A program made the position numbers and the translations under genes. A stretch of DNA of 32,842 nt, taken from contig NZ_QNVT01000043.1 in assembly GCF_003385515.1 (NCBI RefSeq), forward strand, positions 1 through 32,842. The letters run 5' to 3'. Within the stretch, counting starts at the first letter, position 1. Each line of letters starts with the position of its first letter. The stretch comes from Chryseobacterium pennae (GTDB lineage: Bacteria; Bacteroidota; Bacteroidia; Flavobacteriales; Weeksellaceae). The notes below the pieces were generated by a model that did no database searches, had not been told where the DNA came from, and saw only the letters and a program-made list of their open reading frames with translations. Below are positions 15,688 through 23,281 of the stretch, piece after piece.

Positions 15688-16605
15688 ATGAAAAAAATCT
15701 ACTTAATCGCATGCTCCTTATTGGCAATGTTTTCTTTTGCACAGCAGACTGTATCTTTTGAAGACACTGAAGGGTTTACAACCGGAAACATTCACGGACA
15801 GGGACTATGGATCAGTACTCCTACGGGAGGAAATCCAGAAAATGTAATTCACCAGACAATCAGCACAGATAATGCCACTAATGGAAGCAGTGCTCTTAAA
15901 ATTGTCAGGGAAACTATGTATGGTGTTCAGTCGGAACCCGTTATTGGAGGATTTTACAATCTGGTATCTCCGCTTAATACTACTAATTTTTCAGTTTCAT
16001 TTGATATTAATATGTCTCAGCTTGATACTTCCATATTTGGATTTCAGGGAATAGATAATATAAATGAACAGATGGCTATAAGAGTTGACTTTGATAAAAC
16101 AGGAGTTATAAAGATTTTAGATAAAAACTTAAATGTTCAGAATCTGGTTTCTACCTCAGGAATCTGGACTCCCAATACATGGCATAGATTCAAAATAGTG
16201 GGTACAGCTATAGAAAACAGGTATTACCTTAATGATACATTAATTTACTCTGAACCTGTTTCAAATCCTCTTACGATGGATCAATTGCGGTTTGTTCACA
16301 ATAATGGGATGGGAACGGCATATTTTGATAATATTAAGATTAATGATGAATTAATTCTGTCTGTGAAAGAAGCAAAAGCAAATTCTAACCTTCTTACAGT
16401 ATATCCTAATCCGGTCACAGATTTCTTGAAAATAAGCTCTGTTGAAAAAATAAATGATATTGAAATGTTTGATCTTCAAGGTAAAAAAATGAGGGTAGAA
16501 TTAAATAACAATACTATTAACATGAAAACCATGATTCCAGGACTCTATTTTGTAAAAATAACAACAGAGAAAAATCGTGTTTTGAAGAAAATTTTAAAAA
16601 AATAA
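15688..16605 (+). CDS. Secreted protein with T9SS type A sorting domain
   Basis: 305 residues. A signal peptide (1-18, ending SFAQ) is followed by a roughly 200-residue beta-rich domain. Its pattern (starting SFEDTEGF, with NTWHRFKIVG and AYFDNIKI near the end) resembles LamG/concanavalin-like jelly-roll folds, suggesting carbohydrate or matrix binding; this is an inference. The C-terminus is a type A sorting domain: VYPNPVTDFLKIS (from about 235), FDLQGK, and GLYFVKI with a basic last segment. Such domains direct export across the outer membrane by the gliding-linked type IX system. It is followed by an extremely AT-rich gap and a second T9SS protein. Confidence 0.85.
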   Translation: MKKIYLIACSLLAMFSFAQQTVSFEDTEGFTTGNIHGQGLWISTPTGGNPENVIHQTISTDNATNGSSALKIVRETMYGVQSEPVIGGFYNLVSPLNTTNFSVSFDINMSQLDTSIFGFQGIDNINEQMAIRVDFDKTGVIKILDKNLNVQNLVSTSGIWTPNTWHRFKIVGTAIENRYYLNDTLIYSEPVSNPLTMDQLRFVHNNGMGTAYFDNIKINDELILSVKEAKANSNLLTVYPNPVTDFLKISSVEKINDIEMFDLQGKKMRVELNNNTINMKTMIPGLYFVKITTEKNRVLKKILKK

Positions 16606-16761
16606 TTTATTTAATTTAATTTTTAATATTAAATGTGTTTTTGTATTATTTTTTTTAGATGTGTGTATTTTTTTTGTTTTGAATTATTTATGTTTTTTTT
16701 GAAATTAAATATGATAATTATTTATTTTATTATATATTTTTTTGTTTAATTTATTTATTTT
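16606..16761. other. Extremely AT-rich intergenic stretch
   Basis: Almost pure A/T with several long T runs between the two T9SS genes. TTTGTTTAATT occurs at 16741-16751 and again at 16761-16771. There is no clear terminator for the upstream gene. It may act as an AT-rich upstream promoter element. Confidence 0.5.
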
Positions 16762-16792
16762 TTGTTTAATTAACTTAAAATTGATACTTTTG
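16762..16792 (+). promoter_or_regulatory. Promoter of the second T9SS gene
   Basis: TTG at 16762-16764 and TACTTTTG at 16785-16792, 20-nt spacer: full consensus, 22 nt before the ATG. Confidence 0.7.
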
Positions 16793-16814
16793 TAATAAAC
16801 TAAAATTATTCATC

Positions 16815-17726
16815 ATGAAGAGAACTTTACTATTGGCTGCTTTTTTAGGACTAGCCTCTTTAAATGCGCAAACAACAATTTTTAATCAAACAGTTACAAG
16901 TCAAAACGGAATTGTTGCTGACGCTTTGGCAAATGGGAACTTTGTCGCATCTGCAGATGACTTTACCCTTGCTAGTCAAAGCAGAATAACAAAAGTGAAA
17001 GTGCTGGGCTTTCAAAATGCGTCAAATTTAGAAACTACTATTGCAACAGGAGCAATGCTTTATATTTATGCAGATGCTGCCGGATCCCCTGCTGGAATCC
17101 CTAATGGAGCTGGAAATCCAATTGCAGCAATAAATGTAGCTAAAGGAGCTCCTGGATATTCTTTGGTAAAAACTTTAACGGGGTATACTTTTGAAATTGA
17201 TGTAACGGCAGCGCTAAGTACACCTGTTGTTTTGTCTGCTAATACTACTTATTGGGTTGTATTCGCTGCAAAAACTAATCAGACTTCTTATGGTGCCAAC
17301 AGTGGCAATAATGGATTTAACTGGTTCTCAGGCCAAATCAATGGCAATGGAGCGAAACTTGTAGACCCTATGAATGCTTTTGGTGCAGGAGCTACAAATT
17401 GGACAAGTATATCATTCCTTACAGACGAACCTGCGTTTGATGGTCTTGCATTTAGTATTGAAGGTCAGAATGCAACACTAGGAACTCAAGAAATATTCAG
17501 CAATGTTAAAAAAACAACAATTTCTCCTAATCCAACAGTAGATTATTTAAATGTAAATTCTACAGAGAAAATTAACACAGTTGAAATTTTCGACATGAAC
17601 GGAAGAAAAATGAATGTTAGTCTGGATGGAAATAAAATTGATGTAAGAAATCTGAATACAGGAGGCTACATCATTAATATCGAAACAAAAGAAGGTAGAA
17701 CTACCGAGAAATTCATCAAAAAATAA
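16815..17726 (+). CDS. Secreted protein with T9SS type A sorting domain
   Basis: 303 residues. The signal peptide (1-19, ending LNAQ) precedes a beta-sandwich-like region poor in charged residues and rich in Ala, Gly, Thr and Asn (about 20-225). This part contains ADDFTL and ANTTYWVVFAA, reminiscent of choice-of-anchor-type extracellular domains; no enzyme motif is visible. The C-terminal sorting domain starts at ISPNPTVDYLNV and continues with EIFDMNGRKM and GGYIINIETKEG. It resembles the domain of the preceding gene (for example EKIN, FD..G.KM), though the N-terminal parts do not look homologous. It has its own promoter and terminator, and the strong promoter suggests good expression. Confidence 0.82.
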   Translation: MKRTLLLAAFLGLASLNAQTTIFNQTVTSQNGIVADALANGNFVASADDFTLASQSRITKVKVLGFQNASNLETTIATGAMLYIYADAAGSPAGIPNGAGNPIAAINVAKGAPGYSLVKTLTGYTFEIDVTAALSTPVVLSANTTYWVVFAAKTNQTSYGANSGNNGFNWFSGQINGNGAKLVDPMNAFGAGATNWTSISFLTDEPAFDGLAFSIEGQNATLGTQEIFSNVKKTTISPNPTVDYLNVNSTEKINTVEIFDMNGRKMNVSLDGNKIDVRNLNTGGYIINIETKEGRTTEKFIKK

Positions 17727-17750
17727 GACCTGATAAATCTTAGTATCAGT

Positions 17751-17776
17751 AAAGCGCTCCAATTGGAGCGTTTTTG
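17751..17776 (+). terminator. Terminator after the second T9SS gene
   Basis: The 16-bp perfect palindrome at 17755-17770 extends by A:T pairs to 17751-17774 and ends in a T run. A small extra inverted repeat (CTGATA with TATCAG) precedes it at 17730-17749. Confidence 0.85.
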
Positions 17777-17805
17777 TTATTTTAGAGAAATAAATTTTAA
17801 ACAGG

Positions 17806-18513
17806 ATGTTAAAACATAAAACAGCATATATAACAGGAGGAACTAAGGGAGTAGGTTTGGGAATTGCCAAAATCCTGCTTGAAAATGGAATTTCAGTAGC
17901 TTTTTCAGGAAGAAAAAGAGAAGATGTGATAAAAGCTGAAGATGAACTTAAGCAATATTCACCCAATGTCTTGGGAGTTGTTTCTGATGTGAGAAGCCTG
18001 GAAAGTGAAACAGAAGCTGTAAAATCTGTTATTGAAAAGTTCGGAAGACTGGATTATGTGATTGCAAACGCCGGACTGGGCATATTTAAGCCTGTAGATG
18101 AACTGACCGCTGAAGAGTGGAATGATATGATAGAAACCAATCTTACCGGTGTTTTTTATACTTTAAAAGCATCTGTAGAAGAACTGAAAAAGACAGAAGG
18201 CTATTATATTACCATTTCAAGCCTGGCAGGAGCTAATTTCTTTGAAAACGGAACGGGTTATAACGCTTCAAAATTCGGAGTCGTAGGATTTACGCAGGCA
18301 GCAATGATTGATTTGAGAAAGTACAATATCAAATCTACGGTAATTATGCCGGGATCAGTGGCTACCTATTTTAACGGAAATGTTCCATCTGAAAAAGACA
18401 GCTGGAAGATTCAGCCTGAAGATATGGGGAATCTGATATTGGACATTTTAAAGATGAATTCAAGGGTTTTACCTAGTAAAATAGAGTTTAGAGCAACACA
18501 GCCAGGTAAATAA
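17806..18513 (+). CDS. Short-chain dehydrogenase/reductase
   Basis: 235-residue classical SDR, an NAD(P)-dependent oxidoreductase. The dinucleotide motif TGGTKGVG is at 10-17 (a Lys at 14 hints at NADP preference), NAG is near 88, the catalytic Ser is in TISSLAG (about 139-140), and YNASK gives Y152 and K156. Reductase, 3-oxoacyl-ACP reductase-like and sepiapterin-reductase-like roles all share this layout, so the substrate is unknown. It stands alone between a terminator and the etfBA upstream region. Confidence 0.9.
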   Translation: MLKHKTAYITGGTKGVGLGIAKILLENGISVAFSGRKREDVIKAEDELKQYSPNVLGVVSDVRSLESETEAVKSVIEKFGRLDYVIANAGLGIFKPVDELTAEEWNDMIETNLTGVFYTLKASVEELKKTEGYYITISSLAGANFFENGTGYNASKFGVVGFTQAAMIDLRKYNIKSTVIMPGSVATYFNGNVPSEKDSWKIQPEDMGNLILDILKMNSRVLPSKIEFRATQPGK

Positions 18514-18547
18514 GTACATCTAATGTATTGAATAATAATTTAATAAG

Positions 18548-18565
18548 TATTATGCATGCATAATA
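18548..18565. promoter_or_regulatory. 18-bp perfect palindrome upstream of etfBA
   Basis: TATTATGCATGCATAATA is its own reverse complement. It lies 97 bp before etfB and just upstream of a -7-like TATATTAG at 18577-18584, covering the place where a -33 element would sit. That is the usual position for a dimeric regulator's operator. The regulator is not identifiable here. Confidence 0.45.
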
Positions 18566-18662
18566 TATTTTTTATTTATATTAGCAAAAATTAATTCAAA
18601 CAAAATCTCTGCATAAACTGTCATGATTTTATGCCTAAAAGAGAAAAAATAAAATAGTACAC

Positions 18663-19409
18663 ATGAAAATATTAGTTTGTATTAGTAGTGTTCCGGATAC
18701 TACTTCCAAAATTAACTTTACAGCAGATAAATCTGCTTTCGACAAAAACGGAATTCAGTGGGTAATTAACCCGCTAGACGAATTTGCGTTGACAAAAGCG
18801 GTTAAACTACAGGAATCTCAGGGAGCAACTGTAACAGTAATCAACATAGGAGATGCTGGTACAGAACCTGTAATCAGAAAAGCACTGGCAATTGGTGCTA
18901 ACGATGCAGTAAGAGTAAACCTTGATCCAAAGGATAGCTATTCTACAGCAAAAGAAATTGCTGCTGTAGCTCAAAACGGAGGATATGATTTAATCCTTTG
19001 TGGTAAGGAGTCTATCGATTATAACGGTGGTTCTGTACCGGGAATGGTAGCTCAGTTATTAAACCAGCCTTTCGTAAATGCATCTGTAGGATTAGATGTA
19101 AATGGAAGCGAAGCTACTGCAGTAAGAGAAATTGAAGGTGGAAAAGAAACTATTTCTGTTAAATTACCGGCAATTATTGCAGGTCAGAAAGGTTTAGTAG
19201 ACGAAAAAGACCTTATCATTCCAAACATGAGAGGAATTATGTCTGCAAGAACAAAGCCTTTACAGGTAGTAGAGCCTGCTTCTTCAGAAGTTAAAGTTCA
19301 GGGAGTATCTTATGACAGTGTTCCACCGAGAGCAGCTGTGAAAATGGTTTCTCCAGACAATCTGGATGAATTGGTAAGATTGCTTCACGAAGAAGCTAAA
19401 GTGATCTAA
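18663..19409 (+). CDS. etfB: Electron transfer flavoprotein subunit beta
   Basis: 248 residues, cytosolic. It forms the heterodimer with EtfA that collects electrons from acyl-CoA and related dehydrogenases and passes them to the membrane quinone pool. The N-terminus (MKILVCISSVPDTTSKI) and the segment INPLDEFALTKAVKLQE are hallmarks. GKESIDYNGG.VPGM (about 117-130) is the nucleotide-binding part, and the C-terminal arm wraps EtfA. It is first in the etfBA operon. The thiolase gene further down suggests a link to fatty or amino acid oxidation, but not in the same transcript. Confidence 0.96.
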   Translation: MKILVCISSVPDTTSKINFTADKSAFDKNGIQWVINPLDEFALTKAVKLQESQGATVTVINIGDAGTEPVIRKALAIGANDAVRVNLDPKDSYSTAKEIAAVAQNGGYDLILCGKESIDYNGGSVPGMVAQLLNQPFVNASVGLDVNGSEATAVREIEGGKETISVKLPAIIAGQKGLVDEKDLIIPNMRGIMSARTKPLQVVEPASSEVKVQGVSYDSVPPRAAVKMVSPDNLDELVRLLHEEAKVI

Positions 19410-19410
19410 T

Positions 19411-19438
19411 CTTAATCCTTTAATTTTTAATCTTTAAA
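19411..19438. repeat. Degenerate tandem heptamers, locus 4
   Basis: About four 7-nt units (CTTTAAT, TTTTAAT, CTTTAAA and an offset first copy) filling the etfB-etfA gap. They are close in sequence to the repeats before atpG and udk. The low complexity makes this the weakest of the five loci. Confidence 0.4.
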
Positions 19439-19447
19439 TTTAAGAAA

Positions 19448-20395
19448 ATGGCAGTATTCGTATACGCAGAAAATATAAATGGAGTTTACAAAAAAGCAGC
19501 TTTCGAAGCAGTTTCTTATGCTAAAGCTGTTGCAGACAAAGCAGGAGATACCGTTACAGCAATCTCTGTAAACCCTACCGATTCTTCAGATTTATTATAC
19601 AAATATGGAGCATCAAACGTTATCAATATCAAAGACGAAGGTCTTAAAAATTTCTCAGCTAAAGCATTTGCTCAGGCTGTGAATGAAGTAGCAGATGGAA
19701 ACATTATCGTTTTTCCTCACACTACAGATGCTTCTTCAGTAGCACCAATGTTAGCAATTATGAAGAATTATTCTTTAATTACTAACGCATTGGAAGCTCC
19801 GGAAAGTCTTTCTCCATTCCAGGTGAAGAGAAGAGCATTCTCAGGAAAAGGTTTTATGCATGCAAAAGCTGAAGGAAACGGAGTAATTGTTACAGTTTCT
19901 CAAAATGCTTTCGGTGTTAAAGAAAACGCAGTATCAGGTTCAGAAGAAGTGAAAAACTTATCTGTTGCTAATGAAGATACTAAAGTAATTTCTCACGAGC
20001 AAAGTTCAGGGAAATTAGACCTTAAAGAAGCTGAAGTGGTTGTTTCTGCAGGTAGAGGGATGAAAGGTCCTGAAAACTGGGGAATGATCGAAGAATTGGC
20101 AAATGTTTTAGGAGCGGCTACAGCTTGTTCTAAGCCGGTTTCTGACATTGGCTGGAGACCTCACACAGAACACGTAGGACAAACAGGTAAAGCTATTTCA
20201 CCTAACCTTTATATCGCAGTTGGGATTTCAGGAGCAATTCAGCACTTAGCTGGAGTAAACTCTTCAAAAACTATCGTAGTAATCAATAGTGATGCTGAAG
20301 CACCATTCTTCAAATCTGCAGATTACGGAGTAGTAGGAGATGCTTTCCAGATTATTCCTGCTTTAACAGAGAAAATTAAAGCTATTAAAGGATAA
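19448..20395 (+). CDS. etfA: Electron transfer flavoprotein subunit alpha
   Basis: 315 residues. The N-terminal half packs on EtfB. The C-terminal half is the FAD domain with VSAGRGMKGPENW (about 199-211), SDIGWRPHTEHVGQTGK (about 232-248) and the family signature LYIAVGISGAIQH at 254-266. It lies 38 bp behind etfB in the same direction and is surely co-transcribed. The gap between them holds heptamer repeats. It is followed by inverted heptamer repeats and then a strong terminator. Confidence 0.97.
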   Translation: MAVFVYAENINGVYKKAAFEAVSYAKAVADKAGDTVTAISVNPTDSSDLLYKYGASNVINIKDEGLKNFSAKAFAQAVNEVADGNIIVFPHTTDASSVAPMLAIMKNYSLITNALEAPESLSPFQVKRRAFSGKGFMHAKAEGNGVIVTVSQNAFGVKENAVSGSEEVKNLSVANEDTKVISHEQSSGKLDLKEAEVVVSAGRGMKGPENWGMIEELANVLGAATACSKPVSDIGWRPHTEHVGQTGKAISPNLYIAVGISGAIQHLAGVNSSKTIVVINSDAEAPFFKSADYGVVGDAFQIIPALTEKIKAIKG

Positions 20396-20400
20396 AATTT

Positions 20401-20488
20401 AATGGTGAATAGTCAATTCGCTTTGTTAGTTAATTTTTAATCATTCACTTGCAAAGTAAAATTCACGATTGACCATTGACAATCACAT
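20401..20488. repeat. Inverted clusters of heptamer repeats, locus 5
   Basis: Left cluster: three units at 20401-20421 (AATGGTG, AATAGTC, AATTCGC). Right cluster: four units at 20461-20488 (ATTCACG, ATTGACC, ATTGACA, ATCACAT). The right cluster is the reverse complement of the left in unit design: 20401-20418 pairs with 20460-20477 at 15 of 18 positions, giving a potential stem-loop after etfA. It lies upstream of the intrinsic terminator. Confidence 0.65.
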
Positions 20489-20496
20489 ATAATACA

Positions 20497-20529
20497 ATAA
20501 AAGCTCGGCTTTCCGGGCTTTTATTTTTG
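20497..20529 (+). terminator. Terminator of etfBA
   Basis: 12-bp stem with one G:U pair (20497-20508 with 20513-20524), a CTTT loop and a T-rich tail. Confidence 0.88.
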
Positions 20530-20563
20530 TCTAAAAAAGTGAAATCACAACAAAAAATTAATC

Positions 20564-20571
20564 TATATTTG
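20564..20571 (+). promoter_or_regulatory. Promoter -7 box of the bifunctional-nuclease gene
   Basis: TATATTTG, a full -7 consensus, ends only 5 nt before the ATG at 20577. A leaderless transcript is therefore expected. No TTG was found at the -33 position. Confidence 0.55.
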
Positions 20572-20576
20572 TAGCT

Positions 20577-21176
20577 ATGGATTATAAGCAGCTAATTATT
20601 CGCGGAATATCGTACAGTCAGACCCAATCTGGGGCGTACGCATTGTTACTGGAGCATGAGGAAACACACATAAAATTACCTGTTGTTATAGGAAATTTCG
20701 AGGCTCAATCTATCTCTCTCGGATTGGAAAAAGATATCCATCCACCGCGCCCTCTTACCCACGACTTATTCTCAAAATTTATCGTTTCAACCAATTATGA
20801 GTTGGTTTCTGTAATCATTTATCAGATTGTAGATGGGGTATTCTTTTCAAATATTAACTTTAAAAATAAAGCAACTGAAGAAGAGCTGATCCTTGATGCA
20901 AGAACTTCTGATGCTGTTGCTATGGCTGTAAGATTCGATGCACCTATCTTTACTACACAGCAGGTTTTAAACGAAGCAGGAATCTTATTAGAGCTGGAAG
21001 ATGTGTCAAAAGAAGAGCAGACCTTCTCAGAAACAGTACAGGCTGAAGACAACTTAAAATCCCTTTCTATGGAGGAACTTCAGAAGCTTCTGGAAGATGC
21101 CGTCAAAGAAGAAGACTATGATACCGCCCTTGAAATTCAGGAGGAAATCAAGAGGAGGAAAAAGAAAATTGACTAA
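20577..21176 (+). CDS. Bifunctional nuclease-domain (DUF151) protein with UVR motif
   Basis: 199 residues. The DUF151/BFN domain covers about 1-135 and includes VVIGNFEAQSISLGLE, RPLTHDLF and LDARTSDAVAMAVRF, all typical. A linker of about 25 residues leads to a UvrB/UvrC-type helical hairpin (about 162-197, MEELQKLLEDAVKEEDYDTA), a protein-interaction motif also found in Clp-related factors. A plant homologue has nuclease activity, but the bacterial role is not settled. An MFS permease follows after 20 bp. Confidence 0.88.
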   Translation: MDYKQLIIRGISYSQTQSGAYALLLEHEETHIKLPVVIGNFEAQSISLGLEKDIHPPRPLTHDLFSKFIVSTNYELVSVIIYQIVDGVFFSNINFKNKATEEELILDARTSDAVAMAVRFDAPIFTTQQVLNEAGILLELEDVSKEEQTFSETVQAEDNLKSLSMEELQKLLEDAVKEEDYDTALEIQEEIKRRKKKID

Positions 21177-21196
21177 AAGAGATACTTTATATAAAA

Positions 21197-22579
21197 ATGA
21201 ATTTAAAATTACGACTGACCATCCTCAGTTTTCTCCAGTTTTTTGTGTGGGGAGCATGGCTGATTACGATGGCGAACTTCTGGTTTGGTACTAAACATTG
21301 GGAAGGAACACAGTTTGGAGCTGTTTTCGGAACCATGGGAATTGCTTCTATTTTTATGCCAACCATTACTGGAATTATTGCTGACCGTTGGGTGAATGCC
21401 GAACGTATCTTTTCAGTATTACATATTCTTTACGGGGTTATGCTTTTCATATTACCACATTCGGCAGATCCCAATTCTTTCTTTTCGGTGATGCTTGTTG
21501 CAATGTGCTTTTATATGCCTACTATTGCCCTGGCCAATTCAATTTCCTATACTATTCTAAAGAATAATAATCTGGATGTGGTGAAAGATTTTCCACCCAT
21601 TCGTGTTTGGGGGACCATTGGATTCATTGTGGCCATGTGGATTACTAATCTTAGTGGAAATAAAGCAACAGAAGGACAGTTTTATATCGGAGGAGCAATA
21701 GCTATATTCTTAGGAATCTATGCGCTTACTTTACCAAAATGTCCACCACAAAAGCTGATTGATAAAAGTTCACCTTTGTCAGAACAATTAGGTTTAAATG
21801 CTTTTAAGCTTTTTGGAAACTATAAAATGGCTTTGTTCTTTTTGTTTTCAATGCTTTTAGGAGCAGCACTTCAGTTAACAAATGCTTACGGAGATGTGTT
21901 CTTAAGTGAGTTTGCTCATTTTCCAAAATATGCTGATTCATTCGTAGTACAGAGATCTACAATCATTATGTCGATTTCTCAGGTTTCAGAAACTCTGTTT
22001 ATTCTGGCAATTCCTTTCTTTCTGAAGAAATTCGGGATCAAGAAAGTAATGTTAATGTCTATGCTGGCATGGGTATTAAGATTTGGATTCTTTGCTTATG
22101 GAGTACCGGACGGATACGGGCTTTCACTAATCATTCTTTCCTGTATTGTTTACGGAATGGCTTTCGATTTCTTTAATATTTCAGGTTCACTTTTCGTAGA
22201 AACAACAACAGATAAAAAGATCCGTTCATCAGCACAGGGATTATTTATGATGATGACCAATGGTTTTGGAGCCGTTTTTGGTAGTTATATTGCAGGTTGG
22301 GCGATAGATAAATTCTTTACCCATAAATTTACAACAGCTACGGATTTATCTACTTATCTGGAGACTACTCCTGATAACCCTACGTTCCTTGAGATCCTGA
22401 AAAACAGCTTTAATGCAGTCGTAAACTCAGATGGTAGTCTTTCCTCTGTTGTTATGGTGAAAGACTGGCAGCAGATATGGTTATCATTTGCCATTTATTC
22501 ATTGGTTCTTGCTATATTCTTTGCTGTTTTATTTAAACATAAGCACAAGCCTGAGGACGTTTCTTCAGTTAAACATTAA
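21197..22579 (+). CDS. Nucleoside permease-type MFS transporter
   Basis: 460 residues with about twelve membrane segments and no signal peptide. The N-terminus (FLQFFVWGAWLITMANF, about 12-28), GIADRWV-like loop 2 (IIADRWVNAERIF) and PPIRVWGTIGFI (about 134-145) match the nucleoside:H+ symporter branch (NupG/XapB). It would import nucleosides for salvage, which fits the udk kinase elsewhere in this window, although the two are not linked. The ATG at 21197 puts the first helix at the start. It is 20 bp from the nuclease-domain gene and likely co-transcribed. Confidence 0.88.
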   Translation: MNLKLRLTILSFLQFFVWGAWLITMANFWFGTKHWEGTQFGAVFGTMGIASIFMPTITGIIADRWVNAERIFSVLHILYGVMLFILPHSADPNSFFSVMLVAMCFYMPTIALANSISYTILKNNNLDVVKDFPPIRVWGTIGFIVAMWITNLSGNKATEGQFYIGGAIAIFLGIYALTLPKCPPQKLIDKSSPLSEQLGLNAFKLFGNYKMALFFLFSMLLGAALQLTNAYGDVFLSEFAHFPKYADSFVVQRSTIIMSISQVSETLFILAIPFFLKKFGIKKVMLMSMLAWVLRFGFFAYGVPDGYGLSLIILSCIVYGMAFDFFNISGSLFVETTTDKKIRSSAQGLFMMMTNGFGAVFGSYIAGWAIDKFFTHKFTTATDLSTYLETTPDNPTFLEILKNSFNAVVNSDGSLSSVVMVKDWQQIWLSFAIYSLVLAIFFAVLFKHKHKPEDVSSVKH

Positions 22580-22602
22580 TTCAATTAACAGTACCATAAT
22601 AT

Positions 22603-22638
22603 AAAATTGCACTTTCGATAAGAAAGTGCAATTTTTTT
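22603..22638 (+). terminator. Terminator after the nucleoside permease gene
   Basis: Perfect 14-bp stem (22603-22616 with 22622-22635), a 5-nt loop and seven Ts. It ends the nuclease-domain/permease unit. The AT-rich 200 bp that follow show nothing else. Confidence 0.92.
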
Positions 22639-22876
22639 ATTTTAAATCAATTCATAATTAAGCTAAACAGATGATAAGCATAAAATGTGATTTAAAAATT
22701 ATAATAATGGCTATTTGGTGTTTTTAATTCATTAAAATAATGGATATATTATTGATAAATATTTAATATTGAAAGCTTTTTATTATAACTAATGAGTGTT
22801 AGGAAGGAGAAATACATGTTTGACAACAGATGATTTGGGAATGTGTTTTTTTTCGTATTTTGGCACTTTAGTAAAT

Positions 22877-23281
22877 ATGAAAAATATTCAGTTATTAGGA
22901 TTGTTATTAGTGGTTGTAGGGAGTTTTCTGCCTTTGGTACATGTACCTATTATTGGAAACTGGAATTATTGGAAACTCGATCACTATTTGGCTATTACAT
23001 GTTGGATTTTTGCCGCATGTGCAGTCTTTGGAATTGTCAATAGTAATGCGAAAATCGTAAGATCTTTTGGTGTTTTGCTTATTCTTTTGTTTGCATTCAC
23101 TTTGGTGGCTGTAAAGCTACAGTCATTAGATTACTTCAGTTTTTTACCTTTTAAATCCTGGAAAGAAACTTTTGCAGGAATCGTTAAATTGAAGTGGGGA
23201 TGGATCGTAGAATTTTTAGGAGCCTTTCTGTTGGTTTTTGCAGGAAATAATAAAAAAGTTAATCAACGAACTCAAATATGA
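22877..23281 (+). CDS. Four-helix membrane protein of unknown function
   Basis: 134 residues when started at the ATG at 22877. The frame can be opened at a GTG (22796), but the extra 27 residues look unlike a protein, and a promoter-like pair (TTG 22835-22837, TATTTTGG 22856-22863) lies inside them. There are four likely membrane helices (about 4-22, 39-55, 63-80 and 110-127) with short loops; GSFLPLVHVPIIGNWNYW is the first extracytoplasmic loop. I do not recognise the family. Its stop overlaps the next ATG by 4 nt (ATGA), so the two proteins are translated together and may act together. Confidence 0.65.
   Translation: MKNIQLLGLLLVVVGSFLPLVHVPIIGNWNYWKLDHYLAITCWIFAACAVFGIVNSNAKIVRSFGVLLILLFAFTLVAVKLQSLDYFSFLPFKSWKETFAGIVKLKWGWIVEFLGAFLLVFAGNNKKVNQRTQI

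Noticed and set aside
6429..20488. CRISPR array
   Set aside because: The repeats seen are 7-nt tandem units without spacers; no 24-40 nt direct repeats with regular spacers and no cas genes.
21097..21294. 65-codon + strand frame bridging the nuclease-domain and permease genes
   Set aside because: Overlaps two well-supported genes in another frame and has no start signal.
22796..22876. 27-codon N-terminal extension (GTG start) of the unknown membrane protein
   Set aside because: Extension is un-protein-like, contains a promoter-like pair, and the ATG at 22877 starts directly with a membrane helix.
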